In this document: piece after piece, positions 16,361-25,707 of the stretch
Numbering within the stretch: position 1 is the first letter of the stretch
Layout: every line of letters starts with the position of its first letter
DNA from: Phycisphaerales bacterium
GTDB lineage: Bacteria; Planctomycetota; Phycisphaerae; UBA1845
Reading direction: 5' to 3'
Assembly (NCBI GenBank): GCA_020639115.1
Contig: JACKHG010000005.1
Coordinates: forward strand, 186,001 to 250,000
Length of the DNA: 64,000 bases
Program-made: the position numbers and the translations under genes
The notes under the pieces: model-generated
Database searches by the model: none
What the model was told of the DNA's origin: nothing
The model's input: the letters and a program-made list of their open reading frames with translations, nothing else

Positions 16361-16688
16361 TTACAAACGCGAATTCGACGGAATGCCGGAGGCGCGCGGC
16401 GCTGCAGCCGCAGTCAGCGCTGCGCACGAAACTGCACACCCGCAGCGACTCACAGGCCGCTCGCTACGCGTCGCGGTGCGGAGCAGGCGTTCCATCCCTC
16501 CCCGATCGGACGTGAAGCGACTGAAACAGGTGGGATGTTATCGGCAGGCGGCCGGCAGGCTGACGGTACGACCCCTTGTGCACACTGCGTCACAGGGATG
16601 CATGATGTTGCACACTTCTGTGCTTCGAGGAGAGGGCGTTGGCGAATTAATCGGGAAGGCAGGCAGGTGCAGGGGGGCGGCTGGGTGG
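16361..16688. other. Intergenic stretch without recognised features
   Basis: About 330 bases between the hypothetical gene and the end of the sigma-54 activator. I see no convincing reading frame, terminator or repeat here. An AT-richer patch near 16600-16650 is unremarkable. Confidence 0.4.
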
Positions 16689-18194
16689 CTACAGCTCGCG
16701 ATCGTGATCGCTGAGCTGGTACTTGCGGATCTTGTTGTAGAGCGTGCGACGGCTGAGGCCCAGGCGTTTGGCGAGGTCGGTGCTCGTCGCGTTGGAGCGC
16801 TGCAGGGTGCAGTGCAGGACGAGCCGCTCGTATTCGCTGACCAGCTCAGGCAAAGTCATGGTGCCCTCGTCGAGCAACTGGCTCGCCGCGTCGACGAGGT
16901 CGGCAAGCGCGGCTGCCCCGTCACGGTTCGAGCGCCGCTCGCGGTTGAGCAACGACGTGGGGATGTCGCTCAGCTCGAGGCGCGTGCCGGCGGCCTTGAA
17001 CGCGAGCATCTGGCGAATCGTGTTCTCGAGTTCGCGGACGTTTCCGTCGAGACGCGCCTGCGTGAAGTAGTCGATGACGCGCGGATCGACCGACTCGATG
17101 GGCCGCTCATAGTAGCCGGCGTACTTCTTGGTGAAGAACCCGACCAATTCGGGGATGTCCTCGCGGCGTTCGCGCAGCGGCGGGATTTCCAGCGTGATCA
17201 CGTTCAGCCGCTGGTACAGGTCGAGGCGGAACTGTCCGCGTTCCACCAGCACCGCCAGCGGGCGATTGGTCGCGGCGATCACGCGGACGTCGCACGACTC
17301 CTCCTCGTCGGCGCCGACCGGCATCACGACGTGCTCCTGGAGCACACGCAGCAACTTGGGCTGCAAGGCCAGCTCCATCTCGCCGATCTCATCGAGCAGA
17401 ACGGTGCCGCCTTCCGCAGCCCGGAACATGCCCTTGCGCGAGGTGGCTGCCCCGGTGTACGCGCCGCGCACATGTCCGAAGAGCGTGCTCTCCGCCAGGC
17501 TGCCGGCGATCGCCGAGCAGTTGACCGACAGCAGGCGTTTGCGCGACCGCTTGGGGTCGAGCTGGTGGATCATCTCGGCCAGCAACTGCTTGCCGGTGCC
17601 GGACTCTCCGTAGATGAGGATGGGTACGTCGGAGACCTGGGCGGCGCGGGCGGCGCGGTGCATCAGGTCCTCCATGATGGGGCTCTGGCACACCATGCTG
17701 TTGCGTTCCGCCGGCCCCAGCGTGTGGAGCGCCTCGGTTGCAGGCCGGGTCGTGCGGTAGCGCATTTGCGCGGCGCGAAGCTGGCGAATGAAGGCGTCGT
17801 GGTCCCATTGCTCCTGGCGGCCGTCCACGAAGCCGGAGACGCCGCAGCGTACGAGTTCGCAGGAGGTGCGGACGTCGAGGGCATGGGCGGCGAGGACGAC
17901 GAGCTGGGCCCGTCCCGCCTGGCGGCTCAGGGTGCGCACCGCGCTGACCGCATCGGGCGAATCGCCCTCCCAGCGACCCGCGGGCACCACGGCTGTGCTG
18001 ACCGCCACCATGGCGAACGCGGGCTCATGGCGCAGGCGTTCTATGGCTGCGGTCATGGCGCCGGCTACTGCGACGGCGAAGCCCTCGCGCTGCGCGGCGG
18101 CGACCAGCAGGTCGCGGCACGGACCTTCAGGATGGATCAGCAGCAGCCTCTCGGCTGATGCGTGTCGTGTAGACAAGCTCTCGCTCTCTCCCAT
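16689..18194 (-). CDS. Sigma-54-dependent activator with degenerate receiver domain (NtrC family)
   Basis: About 501 residues. Residues ~15-130 look like a receiver fold (RLLLIHPEGPCRDLL, FAMVAVSTAV, QLVVLAAHALDV) but the phosphoacceptor Asp after the third strand is missing. The AAA+ domain follows with Walker A GESGTGK, the sigma-54 contact loop GAYTGA (a GAFTGA variant), Walker B GTVLLDEIGE and ATNRPLAVLVERGQFRLDLY. The C-terminus is a Fis-type HTH (STDLAKRLGLSRRTLYNKIRK). It activates sigma-54 promoters, probably without phosphorelay control through its own receiver. I chose the ATG at 18194, where the receiver-like domain begins; the frame extends upstream without family support. Confidence 0.88.
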   Translation of the reverse strand: MGESESLSTRHASAERLLLIHPEGPCRDLLVAAAQREGFAVAVAGAMTAAIERLRHEPAFAMVAVSTAVVPAGRWEGDSPDAVSAVRTLSRQAGRAQLVVLAAHALDVRTSCELVRCGVSGFVDGRQEQWDHDAFIRQLRAAQMRYRTTRPATEALHTLGPAERNSMVCQSPIMEDLMHRAARAAQVSDVPILIYGESGTGKQLLAEMIHQLDPKRSRKRLLSVNCSAIAGSLAESTLFGHVRGAYTGAATSRKGMFRAAEGGTVLLDEIGEMELALQPKLLRVLQEHVVMPVGADEEESCDVRVIAATNRPLAVLVERGQFRLDLYQRLNVITLEIPPLRERREDIPELVGFFTKKYAGYYERPIESVDPRVIDYFTQARLDGNVRELENTIRQMLAFKAAGTRLELSDIPTSLLNRERRSNRDGAAALADLVDAASQLLDEGTMTLPELVSEYERLVLHCTLQRSNATSTDLAKRLGLSRRTLYNKIRKYQLSDHDREL

Positions 18195-18411
18195 TCGGCC
18201 GCTGCCGGGTGGACGGAGTCGTCCTACGCCGACAATCCCAGCGACGCGAAAATCATCCTTCCCCAGCCTGCCCGGATTGCGCAGGCAAAGTGAGCGACGG
18301 TCGAGACAGCACAAGTGAGCTTGGGATCGAAAATGCGAAAGGGGGTAACGCTGGTTGCTCTTCTCTCCCTGACTCTGACCGGCGTGATGGACCTCCCCAT
18401 CCAGCACGCAC

Positions 18412-18424
18412 GTTAAAGGTTAAC
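18412..18424. promoter_or_regulatory. Short perfect dyad between two divergent genes
   Basis: GTTAA-AGG-TTAAC is a 13-base perfect inverted repeat in the ~450-base gap between the sigma-54 activator (leftward) and the phosphatase (rightward). It might be an operator. No clear -24/-12 or -35/-10 element was found beside it, and nothing else was recognised in the gap. Confidence 0.25.
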
Positions 18425-18643
18425 GGGACGGCGTCGCCATGTCAACGGATTTACGGTGGTTGGACCTTATTTTCAGGGGCGAGAAGGCCGATTTTCCGGA
18501 ACCGGTACGCCTGTAGGGAATGTAACGAATCGGTTAAGACTCGGAGCGGAGCTAAACTGCGGCTTGTCAGTGCCCGCGTTCCTTCTATAAGGAAGCCTCG
18601 ATTGGACGCACGATTCAAGCCCGCAATTGCGAGGGGGGATCCG

Positions 18644-20308
18644 GTGACGCGCACCTGCACATTTGCTCTGGCATTCTTGATTTCCCTGGGGGCAGCAGCC
18701 CGGGCGGCCCAGGCGGAGCCCGCCCCGCTCGTGGTCGTGATCGTGATCGACCAGTTCCGCGCCGACTACATCGACGCCTTCCGCGACTACTTCGGCGAGG
18801 GCGGCTTCAAACGCGTGCTCCACGATGGGGCGTGGTTTTCCAATGCCCACCTCGAGTACGGCACGACGGCGACGGGCCCCGGCCACGCCTCGATGCTGAC
18901 GGGCACGCCCCTGGCGGTGCACGGCATCGTCGCCAACGACTGGAAGGAGTTCGACGGCAAGGCCCGCGGCATGTACTGCTGCGGCGATGACGGCGTGCGC
19001 ATCCTCGGGCTCCCCGAGGGTGCGCGGGCCGACGGGCGTTCGCCGCGCAACCTGCGCTCGGGCACGGTCGGGGACGCCATGCGGTCGGCATTCGGGCCGA
19101 GCAGCCGCATCTGGACCGTGGCGATCAAGGATCGCGCGGCGATCCTCATGGGCGGCCGGAGCGCGAACGGCGCCGTGTGGTTCGACGACGGGAACTTCGT
19201 GACGAGTTCGTACTACGGCAGCGCCCTGCCCGACTGGGCGGCGACGCTCAACCGGGAGCGCGTCGCGGACCGGTACTTCAAGAAAACCTGGGACCGCCTG
19301 CTGCCGTCCGGCCTGTACGGGCCGCGTTTCGTGGTGGCGGCCGGCAAGAAGCGGCCGGGCGGCGATGCCGTATTCCCCAAGACCATCGGTTCCCGGAGCG
19401 ACCAGCCGGACAAGCGTTATTACAGCGAAATGCTCAACTCGCCCTTTGGCGACGACCTGGTCCTCGAGGCGGCGCGGCGGGTGGTGACCGCGGAGCAACT
19501 CGGGCGCGACGAGGTGCCCGACCTGCTGTGCGTCGGATGCTCCAGCAACGACATCGTCGGGCACGCTTACGGCCCGGACTCCGACGAAGTGATGGACATG
19601 ACGCTGCGGACGGACCGGCAGCTCGCGGAATTCCTGAGCTGGCTGGACGAGAAGGTCGGCAAGGGCCGGTACCTGCTGGCGATCACTGCCGATCACGGCG
19701 TCGGTCCGCTCACGGAGTGGGCCGAGGAGGCGGGTCTGGGCGGAGGCCGGCTGCACGAGAAGGAAATCACGAAGTCGCTCAACGAGCGTCTGGCGGAGCG
19801 GTTCCATCCGGAGTCGTCAGATGCGCTGGTCGCGGCTGTCAATCTGCCGTGGATTTACCTCAACGAGCCGGCGGTGCGTGCGGCGGGTCTGGAGCTCGAC
19901 CGGGTGGCGCGCGCGGCCGCCGACGCGGTCAGCAGTCACCCGGGCATCGCGCGGGCTGTCGCGGTGTGCGATCTGCCGGACAGTGCCGACGGTTCGGGCG
20001 ACGATCTGCTCGACTACGTGCGGAACAGCTACTACCCGGGTCGGGCGGGTCACGTCTACGCCCACTGGAGCCAGTACTGGTACAAGGGCAGCAAGCTGGC
20101 GGGGCACGGGGCGGCGTACGAATACGATCAGCACGTGCCGGTGCTGCTGATGGGTGCAGGCGTGCAGCCGGGGCATTACACGCAGGCGATCCGCCCGACG
20201 GGTATGGCGGCCACACTGTGCGCGCTGCTCGGCATCGCCCCACCGGCCCCGCAGTGCACGGCGCCGCTCAAGGCCGCCCTGGCGGCTTCGTCGGTCGCAA
20301 GCCGGTAG
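18644..20308 (+). CDS. PafA-type alkaline phosphatase, exported
   Basis: About 554 residues. The GTG at 18644 has a GAGGGGGGA site just upstream and gives a Sec signal peptide (FALAFLISLGAAARAAQA). The mature protein fits the alkaline phosphatase superfamily: VVVIVIDQFRADY (metal Asp), the Thr-nucleophile segment TTATGPGHASMLTGT (about residues 74-88), CSSNDIVGHAYGPDSDEVMD, and the metal ligands in ITADHGVGPLTE. It resembles the Thr-nucleophile PafA phosphomonoesterases more than Ser-type PhoA. It probably liberates phosphate in the periplasm. The sigma-54 activator upstream is divergent. Confidence 0.9.
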   Translation: MTRTCTFALAFLISLGAAARAAQAEPAPLVVVIVIDQFRADYIDAFRDYFGEGGFKRVLHDGAWFSNAHLEYGTTATGPGHASMLTGTPLAVHGIVANDWKEFDGKARGMYCCGDDGVRILGLPEGARADGRSPRNLRSGTVGDAMRSAFGPSSRIWTVAIKDRAAILMGGRSANGAVWFDDGNFVTSSYYGSALPDWAATLNRERVADRYFKKTWDRLLPSGLYGPRFVVAAGKKRPGGDAVFPKTIGSRSDQPDKRYYSEMLNSPFGDDLVLEAARRVVTAEQLGRDEVPDLLCVGCSSNDIVGHAYGPDSDEVMDMTLRTDRQLAEFLSWLDEKVGKGRYLLAITADHGVGPLTEWAEEAGLGGGRLHEKEITKSLNERLAERFHPESSDALVAAVNLPWIYLNEPAVRAAGLELDRVARAAADAVSSHPGIARAVAVCDLPDSADGSGDDLLDYVRNSYYPGRAGHVYAHWSQYWYKGSKLAGHGAAYEYDQHVPVLLMGAGVQPGHYTQAIRPTGMAATLCALLGIAPPAPQCTAPLKAALAASSVASR

Positions 20309-20492
20309 TCCGCAGCCCGTCGGGTCTGTACGGGCGCGTCATCTGTTGATAATTGTTGCCCCCCGGGACGGTTGGCAAGCTTCCCGAGGTATTCCCGTTA
20401 TACTCGTGGGTGGTCAGGATTCGGTCTCGCCCGCGGAGCCCAACGTCTGCACGCACCGCCCGGCTCCCGCGGTCGACCGGCGGACAGGTACC

Positions 20493-21191
20493 ATGAAAAG
20501 GCACAGTGTACACGGCGCCCGGCGGGCTTCGGGGTTTACCCTCGTTGAGCTGCTGGTGGTGATCAGCATCATCGGGTTGCTCATCGCGATTCTCGTACCG
20601 AGCCTCAACGGGGCGCGGCGCACGTCGAAGCGGGTCGCGTGCGGCGGCAATCTCCGCAGCCTGGGGCAAGCGATGCGGATGTACCTGAACGACTCGAACG
20701 ACTTTCTGCCGGTCGTGGAGTACGTACCCTCGCTGCCGATCAATCCCAGTCACGCGCGGCCGGCGCTGGCGACGGTTTTGCGGCCGTACGTCGAGAAGAA
20801 CACCGAGGCGCCGAAGGATCCCGATGAGGAGCTCAAGCTGGACGGTAACGAGGTTTTTCACTGCCCCGCGGATCAGCCCGGCAAGATCGAGCGCGAGGGG
20901 CAGAACAACGGCCTGAGCTACTTCGAGACGGAAAAGTCGAGCTACATGTTCAACACGCGGCTGTACATGATGCGTGACAGCGTGAGCTTCACCGACGGCA
21001 CGTTCGACAACCCGGTCAAGCTGTCGGAGATCGTCAACAGCGAGCGGGCGAAGCGCTACTATGGCAGCAAGCCTGCGGAAGAGGACATTTGGCTGATGCG
21101 TGACTACGCACCGTTTCACGGCAAGGCCGGGCAGAAGCATTCGACGAACTACCTCTACCTCGACGGGCGCGTGGCGGACCTGCAGCGCTAG
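20493..21191 (+). CDS. Prepilin-like protein with type IV/II secretion N-terminus
   Basis: 232 residues. RRASGFTLVELLVVISIIG is a canonical prepilin peptidase cleavage and N-methylation site followed by a hydrophobic helix ending LLIAILVPSL. The body has CGGNLRSLGQAMRMYLNDS and a C-terminal HSTNYLYLDGRVADLQ, both typical of the large planctomycete family of prepilin-like proteins. They are presumed pseudopilins or surface components; the specific role is unknown. The next gene starts 43 bases downstream. Confidence 0.85.
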   Translation: MKRHSVHGARRASGFTLVELLVVISIIGLLIAILVPSLNGARRTSKRVACGGNLRSLGQAMRMYLNDSNDFLPVVEYVPSLPINPSHARPALATVLRPYVEKNTEAPKDPDEELKLDGNEVFHCPADQPGKIEREGQNNGLSYFETEKSSYMFNTRLYMMRDSVSFTDGTFDNPVKLSEIVNSERAKRYYGSKPAEEDIWLMRDYAPFHGKAGQKHSTNYLYLDGRVADLQR

Positions 21192-21234
21192 CGTCGCCGG
21201 GGGCACACACATCCGACCACCAGGGAGGCACGAC

Positions 21235-21888
21235 ATGGGTGCAGCGGGCGGCATGAACGGCAAGATTCCAGTGATAGCAGCCGCGGCGTTGATCGGGCTG
21301 GGGGGCGGCGCTTACCTGCTGTTCGGGCGGTCCACCGGGCCGGAGAGCGACCTGGCCAGCGGCGATGCCGCACGGGTGGTGAGCGGGCTGACGCAGATGG
21401 ACAAGACCGCGCTCGCCGACGCCGACCACGATCAGATGCGCCGGGACGCGATGGCGGCGTTGAAGAAGGCGCCGCTCGCGGACGTGCTGGACCGGATGCG
21501 TTCCGCGGACCTGAGCGAGGAGGAGCGGCATCGTCTGCAGGCGAACATGCAGCAGCTCATTCGCGAGGACATGGAGCGGAAGGTGAACGACTACTACGCG
21601 GCGCCGGAGGAGGAGCGTCAGGCGGTGCTGGATGCGCACATCGACGAGATGCAGAAATTCATGGAGGAGATGCGCGCGTATCGGGAAAAGCACAAGGACG
21701 ATCCGGACTTCAAGGAGGGCGGCGGTGCGGGTGGCTGGACGCCGCCGACTACGCAGGAGCGCAAGGAGCGGATGGAGAGTCACAATCCCGACCAGATCGT
21801 GCGGATGTTCCGGTACTGGGGTGCGATGCAGCAGCGGGCGCAGGAGCGGGGCATCAGTTTCTGGGGCGGCCGGCGCGGGGGGAAATAG
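21235..21888 (+). CDS. Membrane-anchored hypothetical protein with charged helical body
   Basis: 217 residues with one N-terminal transmembrane segment (IPVIAAAALIGLGGGAYLLF). A long, highly charged helical region follows (DLSEEERHRLQANMQQLI, YYAAPEEERQAVLDAHIDEM), then a Gly-rich tail ending WGGRRGGK. A GGGAGG ribosome site precedes the ATG at 21235. No family was recognised. The placement after the prepilin-like gene suggests co-transcription and an envelope location. Confidence 0.7.
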   Translation: MGAAGGMNGKIPVIAAAALIGLGGGAYLLFGRSTGPESDLASGDAARVVSGLTQMDKTALADADHDQMRRDAMAALKKAPLADVLDRMRSADLSEEERHRLQANMQQLIREDMERKVNDYYAAPEEERQAVLDAHIDEMQKFMEEMRAYREKHKDDPDFKEGGGAGGWTPPTTQERKERMESHNPDQIVRMFRYWGAMQQRAQERGISFWGGRRGGK

Positions 21889-21925
21889 GTCGGAGTCTGG
21901 AGTCTGGAGGAGGGACGGCGGCCGC

Positions 21926-21973
21926 AGGTCGAAGGTCACAGGTCACAGGTCGCAGGTCACAGGTCATAGGTCG
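21926..21973 (+). repeat. AGGTCACAGGTC-type heptamer repeat
   Basis: A run of AGGTC units spaced by about seven bases (CAGGTCGAAGGTCACAGGTC and on) after the membrane protein gene. The same motif recurs at 56281-56322 and 57637-57664, there joined to a hairpin. Confidence 0.75.
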
Positions 21974-22029
21974 ATGTGGGGCGAGGCGTGATGCGCGCGG
22001 GTTTCGGGGTCGGCGTTTGCGCGAGCGCT

Positions 22030-22563
22030 TCAGATGGGCGGATTCGCCGGGCGATCCAGGTGGTAGCGGATGACGCCCTCCTCGCTGCCGGGTCCCGTGA
22101 AGGTGAAACCGAGTTTCTCCATCACGCGGATGGAGGGGGTGAGGTGCGGTAGGGTTTCCCCAATGACGCGGCGGATGCCGGGCGTGGTCCAGGCGCGCTC
22201 GATGAGGCGGGCGACGGCCTCGGTGGCGTAGCCGCGGCACTGCTCGGAGGGGACGACGGAATAGCCCACCTCCACCGTGCCGGCGGTGTCGACGGGTCCC
22301 TTGTAGCCGGCGGTGCCGATCAGGCGGCGGGCGCCGCCATCGGCGCAGCGGACCACGAACCAGAGCCACCAGCCAGGCTGTTCCGTGTCGCGCATCAGGT
22401 CGCGCATGAATCCGATGGACTGCGCGTCGATATGCTCCGGCGGCCAGTCGTCGGGAATGCTGGCATCCAAATGGGCCGCCAGCCGGGCGTTTTCGCCAAC
22501 CGCCAACTCGGCAGAATCCACGTCCATCGCGACGAGTTCGAGGCGCTGCGTGGAAAGACGCAT
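22030..22563 (-). CDS. GNAT-family N-acetyltransferase (RimJ/RimL-like)
   Basis: 177 residues from the ATG at 22563, which has GAAGGAG 10 bases upstream. MRLSTQRLELVAMDVDSAEL is the typical RimJ/RimL opening. VEVGYSVVPSEQCRGYATEA holds the acetyl-CoA binding Q/RxxGxG/A-like loop, and PSIRVMEKLGFTFTG is the C-terminal family motif. It transfers acetyl from acetyl-CoA to an unknown amine, either a protein N-terminus or a small molecule. It starts 14 bases after the DUF3052 stop, so the two form an operon. Confidence 0.85.
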   Translation of the reverse strand: MRLSTQRLELVAMDVDSAELAVGENARLAAHLDASIPDDWPPEHIDAQSIGFMRDLMRDTEQPGWWLWFVVRCADGGARRLIGTAGYKGPVDTAGTVEVGYSVVPSEQCRGYATEAVARLIERAWTTPGIRRVIGETLPHLTPSIRVMEKLGFTFTGPGSEEGVIRYHLDRPANPPI

Positions 22564-22577
22564 CGGCGTTCGCTCCT

Positions 22578-22997
22578 TCAGGTCCTGATGCGGTCCGCAA
22601 GGCGGTACACGAAACGCAGCGCCGACCACGTCTCGTCGACGGCGCAGATCTTGTTGTCGACCAGTCCGGTGGCGAGGCCCGCGCGGCGCACCTCGGTCTC
22701 AGAGACGTCGGTTTTCACGCCGGAGGCCTTCTTGGGCCAGGCGATCCAGAGGCCGCCGTCCGTGGCCAGGCGCTCCTTGAGCTTGGGCAGGTCGAGATCC
22801 AGGCGGCGCTGCGAGAGCACGAAGCCGATCGCGACGTCGAAAGGGCCCGGGCTGCGCAGGTTGGGCTGGACGCGGACGCCGTCGGGGAGGGGTTCGAGGG
22901 TGCGGTCGAAGCCGTCGGGCGCGGCGTGAAGCAGCACGCGGTGTTCGGGCTTGATGCCGAGTTTTCTCGGCAGCGGTGTTCCGGAGTATCCAGCCAT
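22578..22997 (-). CDS. DUF3052-family protein
   Basis: 139 residues. The opening MAGYSGTPLPRKLGIKP and the later LWIAWPKKASGVKTDVSE are diagnostic of the DUF3052 family, which looks like a trimmed, nucleotide-free Rossmann fold. VLLHAAPDGFDRTLEPLPDG and VAIGFVLSQRRLDLDLPKLK lie between. The function is unknown. The downstream neighbour is the acetyltransferase. There is no signal peptide, so it is probably cytoplasmic. Confidence 0.8.
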   Translation of the reverse strand: MAGYSGTPLPRKLGIKPEHRVLLHAAPDGFDRTLEPLPDGVRVQPNLRSPGPFDVAIGFVLSQRRLDLDLPKLKERLATDGGLWIAWPKKASGVKTDVSETEVRRAGLATGLVDNKICAVDETWSALRFVYRLADRIRT

Positions 22998-23275
22998 GGA
23001 TGCAATTCACTCCACGGGCGCCCGCGGGGGCCGCGTCGGGTCTCAGTCAGTGTTCTCAAACGGGGCAGCGGTGACCGGCTGCGCGGCAGCGATGATAACG
23101 GGAAATGGGCGGCGATCCCAGCGAAAACGGCGGTGATGACGTCGGGCGGGGCGGTGCCGCGGTGAGGTCGCGCGGTGCGGGGTCCCGTCGCCGGTCGGGT
23201 CGGATTGGGATTTTCGCATGATCGGCGCGGACGGGGACGTTCCGACGCCCCTTGCCGGGCGGATGTTGCGCGGGG

Positions 23276-24499
23276 TCAGGTCCTGGCGAAGGTCCGCTTC
23301 CTCCGCGGGGCGGGGTCGCTGGACGGGGCGCTGGTACGGACGTTGCCCTGTTCGAAATTGATCGCGCGATAGTGTTGCGCGGCGGTCAGGCGGTGCGCGC
23401 CGCGGGTCGGGCCTGCGCCAAGGGCGATGAATGTGGTGAGCGCCAGCGTGGCTGCAGCGACCCAGGGGAGCGGCACGACGCATCGATGCAGCAGCCACAT
23501 GGTCAAAAACCCAGCCGCGAGGATCACGAGCGGAACCACCAGCGCACGATCGAAGCGTGGAATGATCCAGCGCCGCGTGCGCACCCGCCCCCACAGGCTG
23601 ATGGGCGGAAACGAGACGTACGCGATCGTCCGTCCGAAGGCTGCAGCGACGATCACGAACGCACCCAGGCTCATCGGCAGGTCGGCGCGGCCCTCATCAA
23701 CCGCGAACCAGCTCAAGAAGTAGGCAGCGGTGCCCGCGACGAGCCCCGCGACTGCCGCCTGCCAAAGGGGCACCTTGGGCTCTAGCCGATCATGGTGCGG
23801 CAGCGCGTGCGTGGTACCAAGCGCCGCAGCGATGTGCACTGTCGGCTCGGCGTCCGGGCCCCAGAAGATCAACGCCCGATGGTGTTCAGCATCGCGGGGG
23901 CCAAAGTCAAATTCGTGAAACCGCAGGAGTAGTTCGCGAACCTGTGCCGTAATGTAGAAATGCAACAGGACGACCACGCCGAGCATGAGCCATGGCCGGG
24001 TGAAGAGCAATACTGCCACGATTATGAAGAGAAGTGCGACCAGAATGGGCTTCCACCGCTGAGTGTCCAGGAGCGGTGCACCGGTGATCAGCACATGGAA
24101 CAGGAGCATCGCGACGGGCACGGCCGCCGGGTGCACGATCGGACCGCCCAGCCAGGCGAGTGCGGTCAGTATTGCGATCACCAGCCAGTCCATTCGCGTA
24201 AGAAACATCGGTCCGAGCGGCAGCGGCCGAGCGATCGTCCAGGGTGTCGTCCGCAACCATCCGAGGTACGCCGAATCAGTGGGATTCGTGTGGTTCGCAC
24301 GAAAGAGCATCATGGTGCTGGTCAGCACACAGTACGTGACCGTACGCATTGTCAGGTGCATTTGCTGGAGCGTGCAATCGGTGGCCTGCAGATAACCGTA
24401 GACCCAGTGCAGTACGGCATCACACCCCAAGAGTGACACGAGCAGGACCGTCGCGAGCGGATAGAGTTGTCGAAACCGTCGCCACCAACTCATCATCAA
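23276..24499 (-). CDS. Polytopic membrane protein, second permease of an ABC transporter
   Basis: 407 residues with about eight hydrophobic segments (LATVLLVSLLGCDAVLHWV, WLVIAILTALAWLGG, AMLLFHVLITG, ILVALLFIIVAVLLF). It shares scattered blocks with the protein encoded just upstream at 24496-25707: WLRTTPWTIARPLPLG, HRALIFWGPDAEP, LWGRVRTRRWIIPRFDRA and GAGPTRGAHRLTAAQHY. The two are thus paralogues by tandem duplication. It overlaps the upstream gene by ATGA, in an operon with an ABC ATPase. It is probably half of a heterodimeric membrane domain; the substrate is unknown. Confidence 0.75.
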   Translation of the reverse strand: MMMSWWRRFRQLYPLATVLLVSLLGCDAVLHWVYGYLQATDCTLQQMHLTMRTVTYCVLTSTMMLFRANHTNPTDSAYLGWLRTTPWTIARPLPLGPMFLTRMDWLVIAILTALAWLGGPIVHPAAVPVAMLLFHVLITGAPLLDTQRWKPILVALLFIIVAVLLFTRPWLMLGVVVLLHFYITAQVRELLLRFHEFDFGPRDAEHHRALIFWGPDAEPTVHIAAALGTTHALPHHDRLEPKVPLWQAAVAGLVAGTAAYFLSWFAVDEGRADLPMSLGAFVIVAAAFGRTIAYVSFPPISLWGRVRTRRWIIPRFDRALVVPLVILAAGFLTMWLLHRCVVPLPWVAAATLALTTFIALGAGPTRGAHRLTAAQHYRAINFEQGNVRTSAPSSDPAPRRKRTFART

Positions 24500-25707
24500 G
24501 TATGCTCCGTCGGGGATTGGACGCGCACTGCTCGGGAGCCCAATTCCAATTCTCGGCGGTCACAGAAATAGTGCTGAGCGCCGGTGAGGCGGTGGACGCC
24601 GCGGGTCGGACCGGCGCAGATGGCGATCGCCAAAGCGACGGTAACGACCAGCACGCCGGCGAGGGGCGACTCGACGGGCAACAGGACGATCAGGGCGCAC
24701 CCACCGATGCCGCATACCGTGATGGCGAGGGGTACGAGGTAGGACCGGTCGATCGCAGGGATGATCCAACGACGGGTCTGCAGGCGACCCCAGAGGTTGA
24801 TGGGGGCAAAACCGTGATAGAGCCACAGCCGCACCAACGCCGTCGTTACGATGAGAAACGCAGCCAGTAGAGCCGTGGGAATGAGATTGCGGTCGAACGA
24901 GTAGTACAAACCGCACCAGACTGTGGTCCCCAGGAAGGTAGCGGTCAGGAGTCCGACAGTGGCGGGTACGAGCGGTTCAATCTGGTCGCGGCTGCGGAGC
25001 AGCCACAAGCTCGAATCGACAGAGGCGTCGATGTCCAGCTTTGGCCCGGCGTCAGAGCCCTGGAAGATCAGCGCCCGCGAACTCGTTAACTCGTTCCACG
25101 TGATCGCGTTCAATTGAAAACCCGCGAGGCAGGCGCGCACCCCCCGCGCAACCCAGATCACGCCGATGATCGCGATCGACAGGATCCACCACGGTTCGCG
25201 AAGGAGTGCGGCTAGCACGATTAGGGCGGCACACACCAACACGTTGCGCCAGCGGCGCGCGCGCACCAGTTGAGCGGTTCCGCACAGAAAGTAGGTACAC
25301 GTGGCGGCAAGAGGCACGGCGGCTGGATGCAGCAGCGGCCCGCCCAGGGCGAGTGCGGTGAGCACCGCCACGATCGCGACATCGCCCCAGGTCGGCAGGC
25401 AGGAGCCGAGTGGTAGCGGGCGGCGGATCGTCCAGGGCGTCAGACGCAGCCACTGCAGGTAGCGGCGATCGTCGGCCGGATATTTCGTGACGATTCGGCC
25501 CCAGGCGAGGATGGCAGCCGGGCCTGCGTAGAGCACAGTACGGATGCGGACGGCTGTCGCGTAGGCCTCGACGCTGCCCTCCTGAAGGCGGCCGATCGTA
25601 CTTGCGACGACAATGACGAAACAGAGCAGACCATCGAGCGCCACAACACAACCCAGCGCCACGAGTACGCTCCAGAGGCGCCGTCGAGATCGCCACGCGC
25701 GCTTCAT
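24496..25707 (-). CDS. Polytopic membrane protein, first permease of an ABC transporter
   Basis: 403 residues, strongly hydrophobic (VLVALGCVVALDGLLCFVIV, VAIVAVLTALALGG, LVCAALIVLAALL, ITVCGIGGCALIVLL). It shares WLRLTPWTIRRPLPLG, SSRALIFQGSDAGP, LWGRLQTRRWIIPAIDR and GPTRGVHRLTGAQHY with the next gene's product. A large soluble part separates N- and C-terminal membrane halves in both. It overlaps the ATPase stop and the paralogue's start by four bases each, so all three are co-translated. It does not match the usual ABC-2 permease motifs that I know. Confidence 0.75.
   Translation of the reverse strand: MKRAWRSRRRLWSVLVALGCVVALDGLLCFVIVVASTIGRLQEGSVEAYATAVRIRTVLYAGPAAILAWGRIVTKYPADDRRYLQWLRLTPWTIRRPLPLGSCLPTWGDVAIVAVLTALALGGPLLHPAAVPLAATCTYFLCGTAQLVRARRWRNVLVCAALIVLAALLREPWWILSIAIIGVIWVARGVRACLAGFQLNAITWNELTSSRALIFQGSDAGPKLDIDASVDSSLWLLRSRDQIEPLVPATVGLLTATFLGTTVWCGLYYSFDRNLIPTALLAAFLIVTTALVRLWLYHGFAPINLWGRLQTRRWIIPAIDRSYLVPLAITVCGIGGCALIVLLPVESPLAGVLVVTVALAIAICAGPTRGVHRLTGAQHYFCDRRELELGSRAVRVQSPTEHT

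Noticed and set aside
16383..18158. 591-codon plus-strand frame opposite the sigma-54 activator
   Set aside because: The minus strand carries the full AAA+ and Fis-HTH motifs; the plus frame has none.
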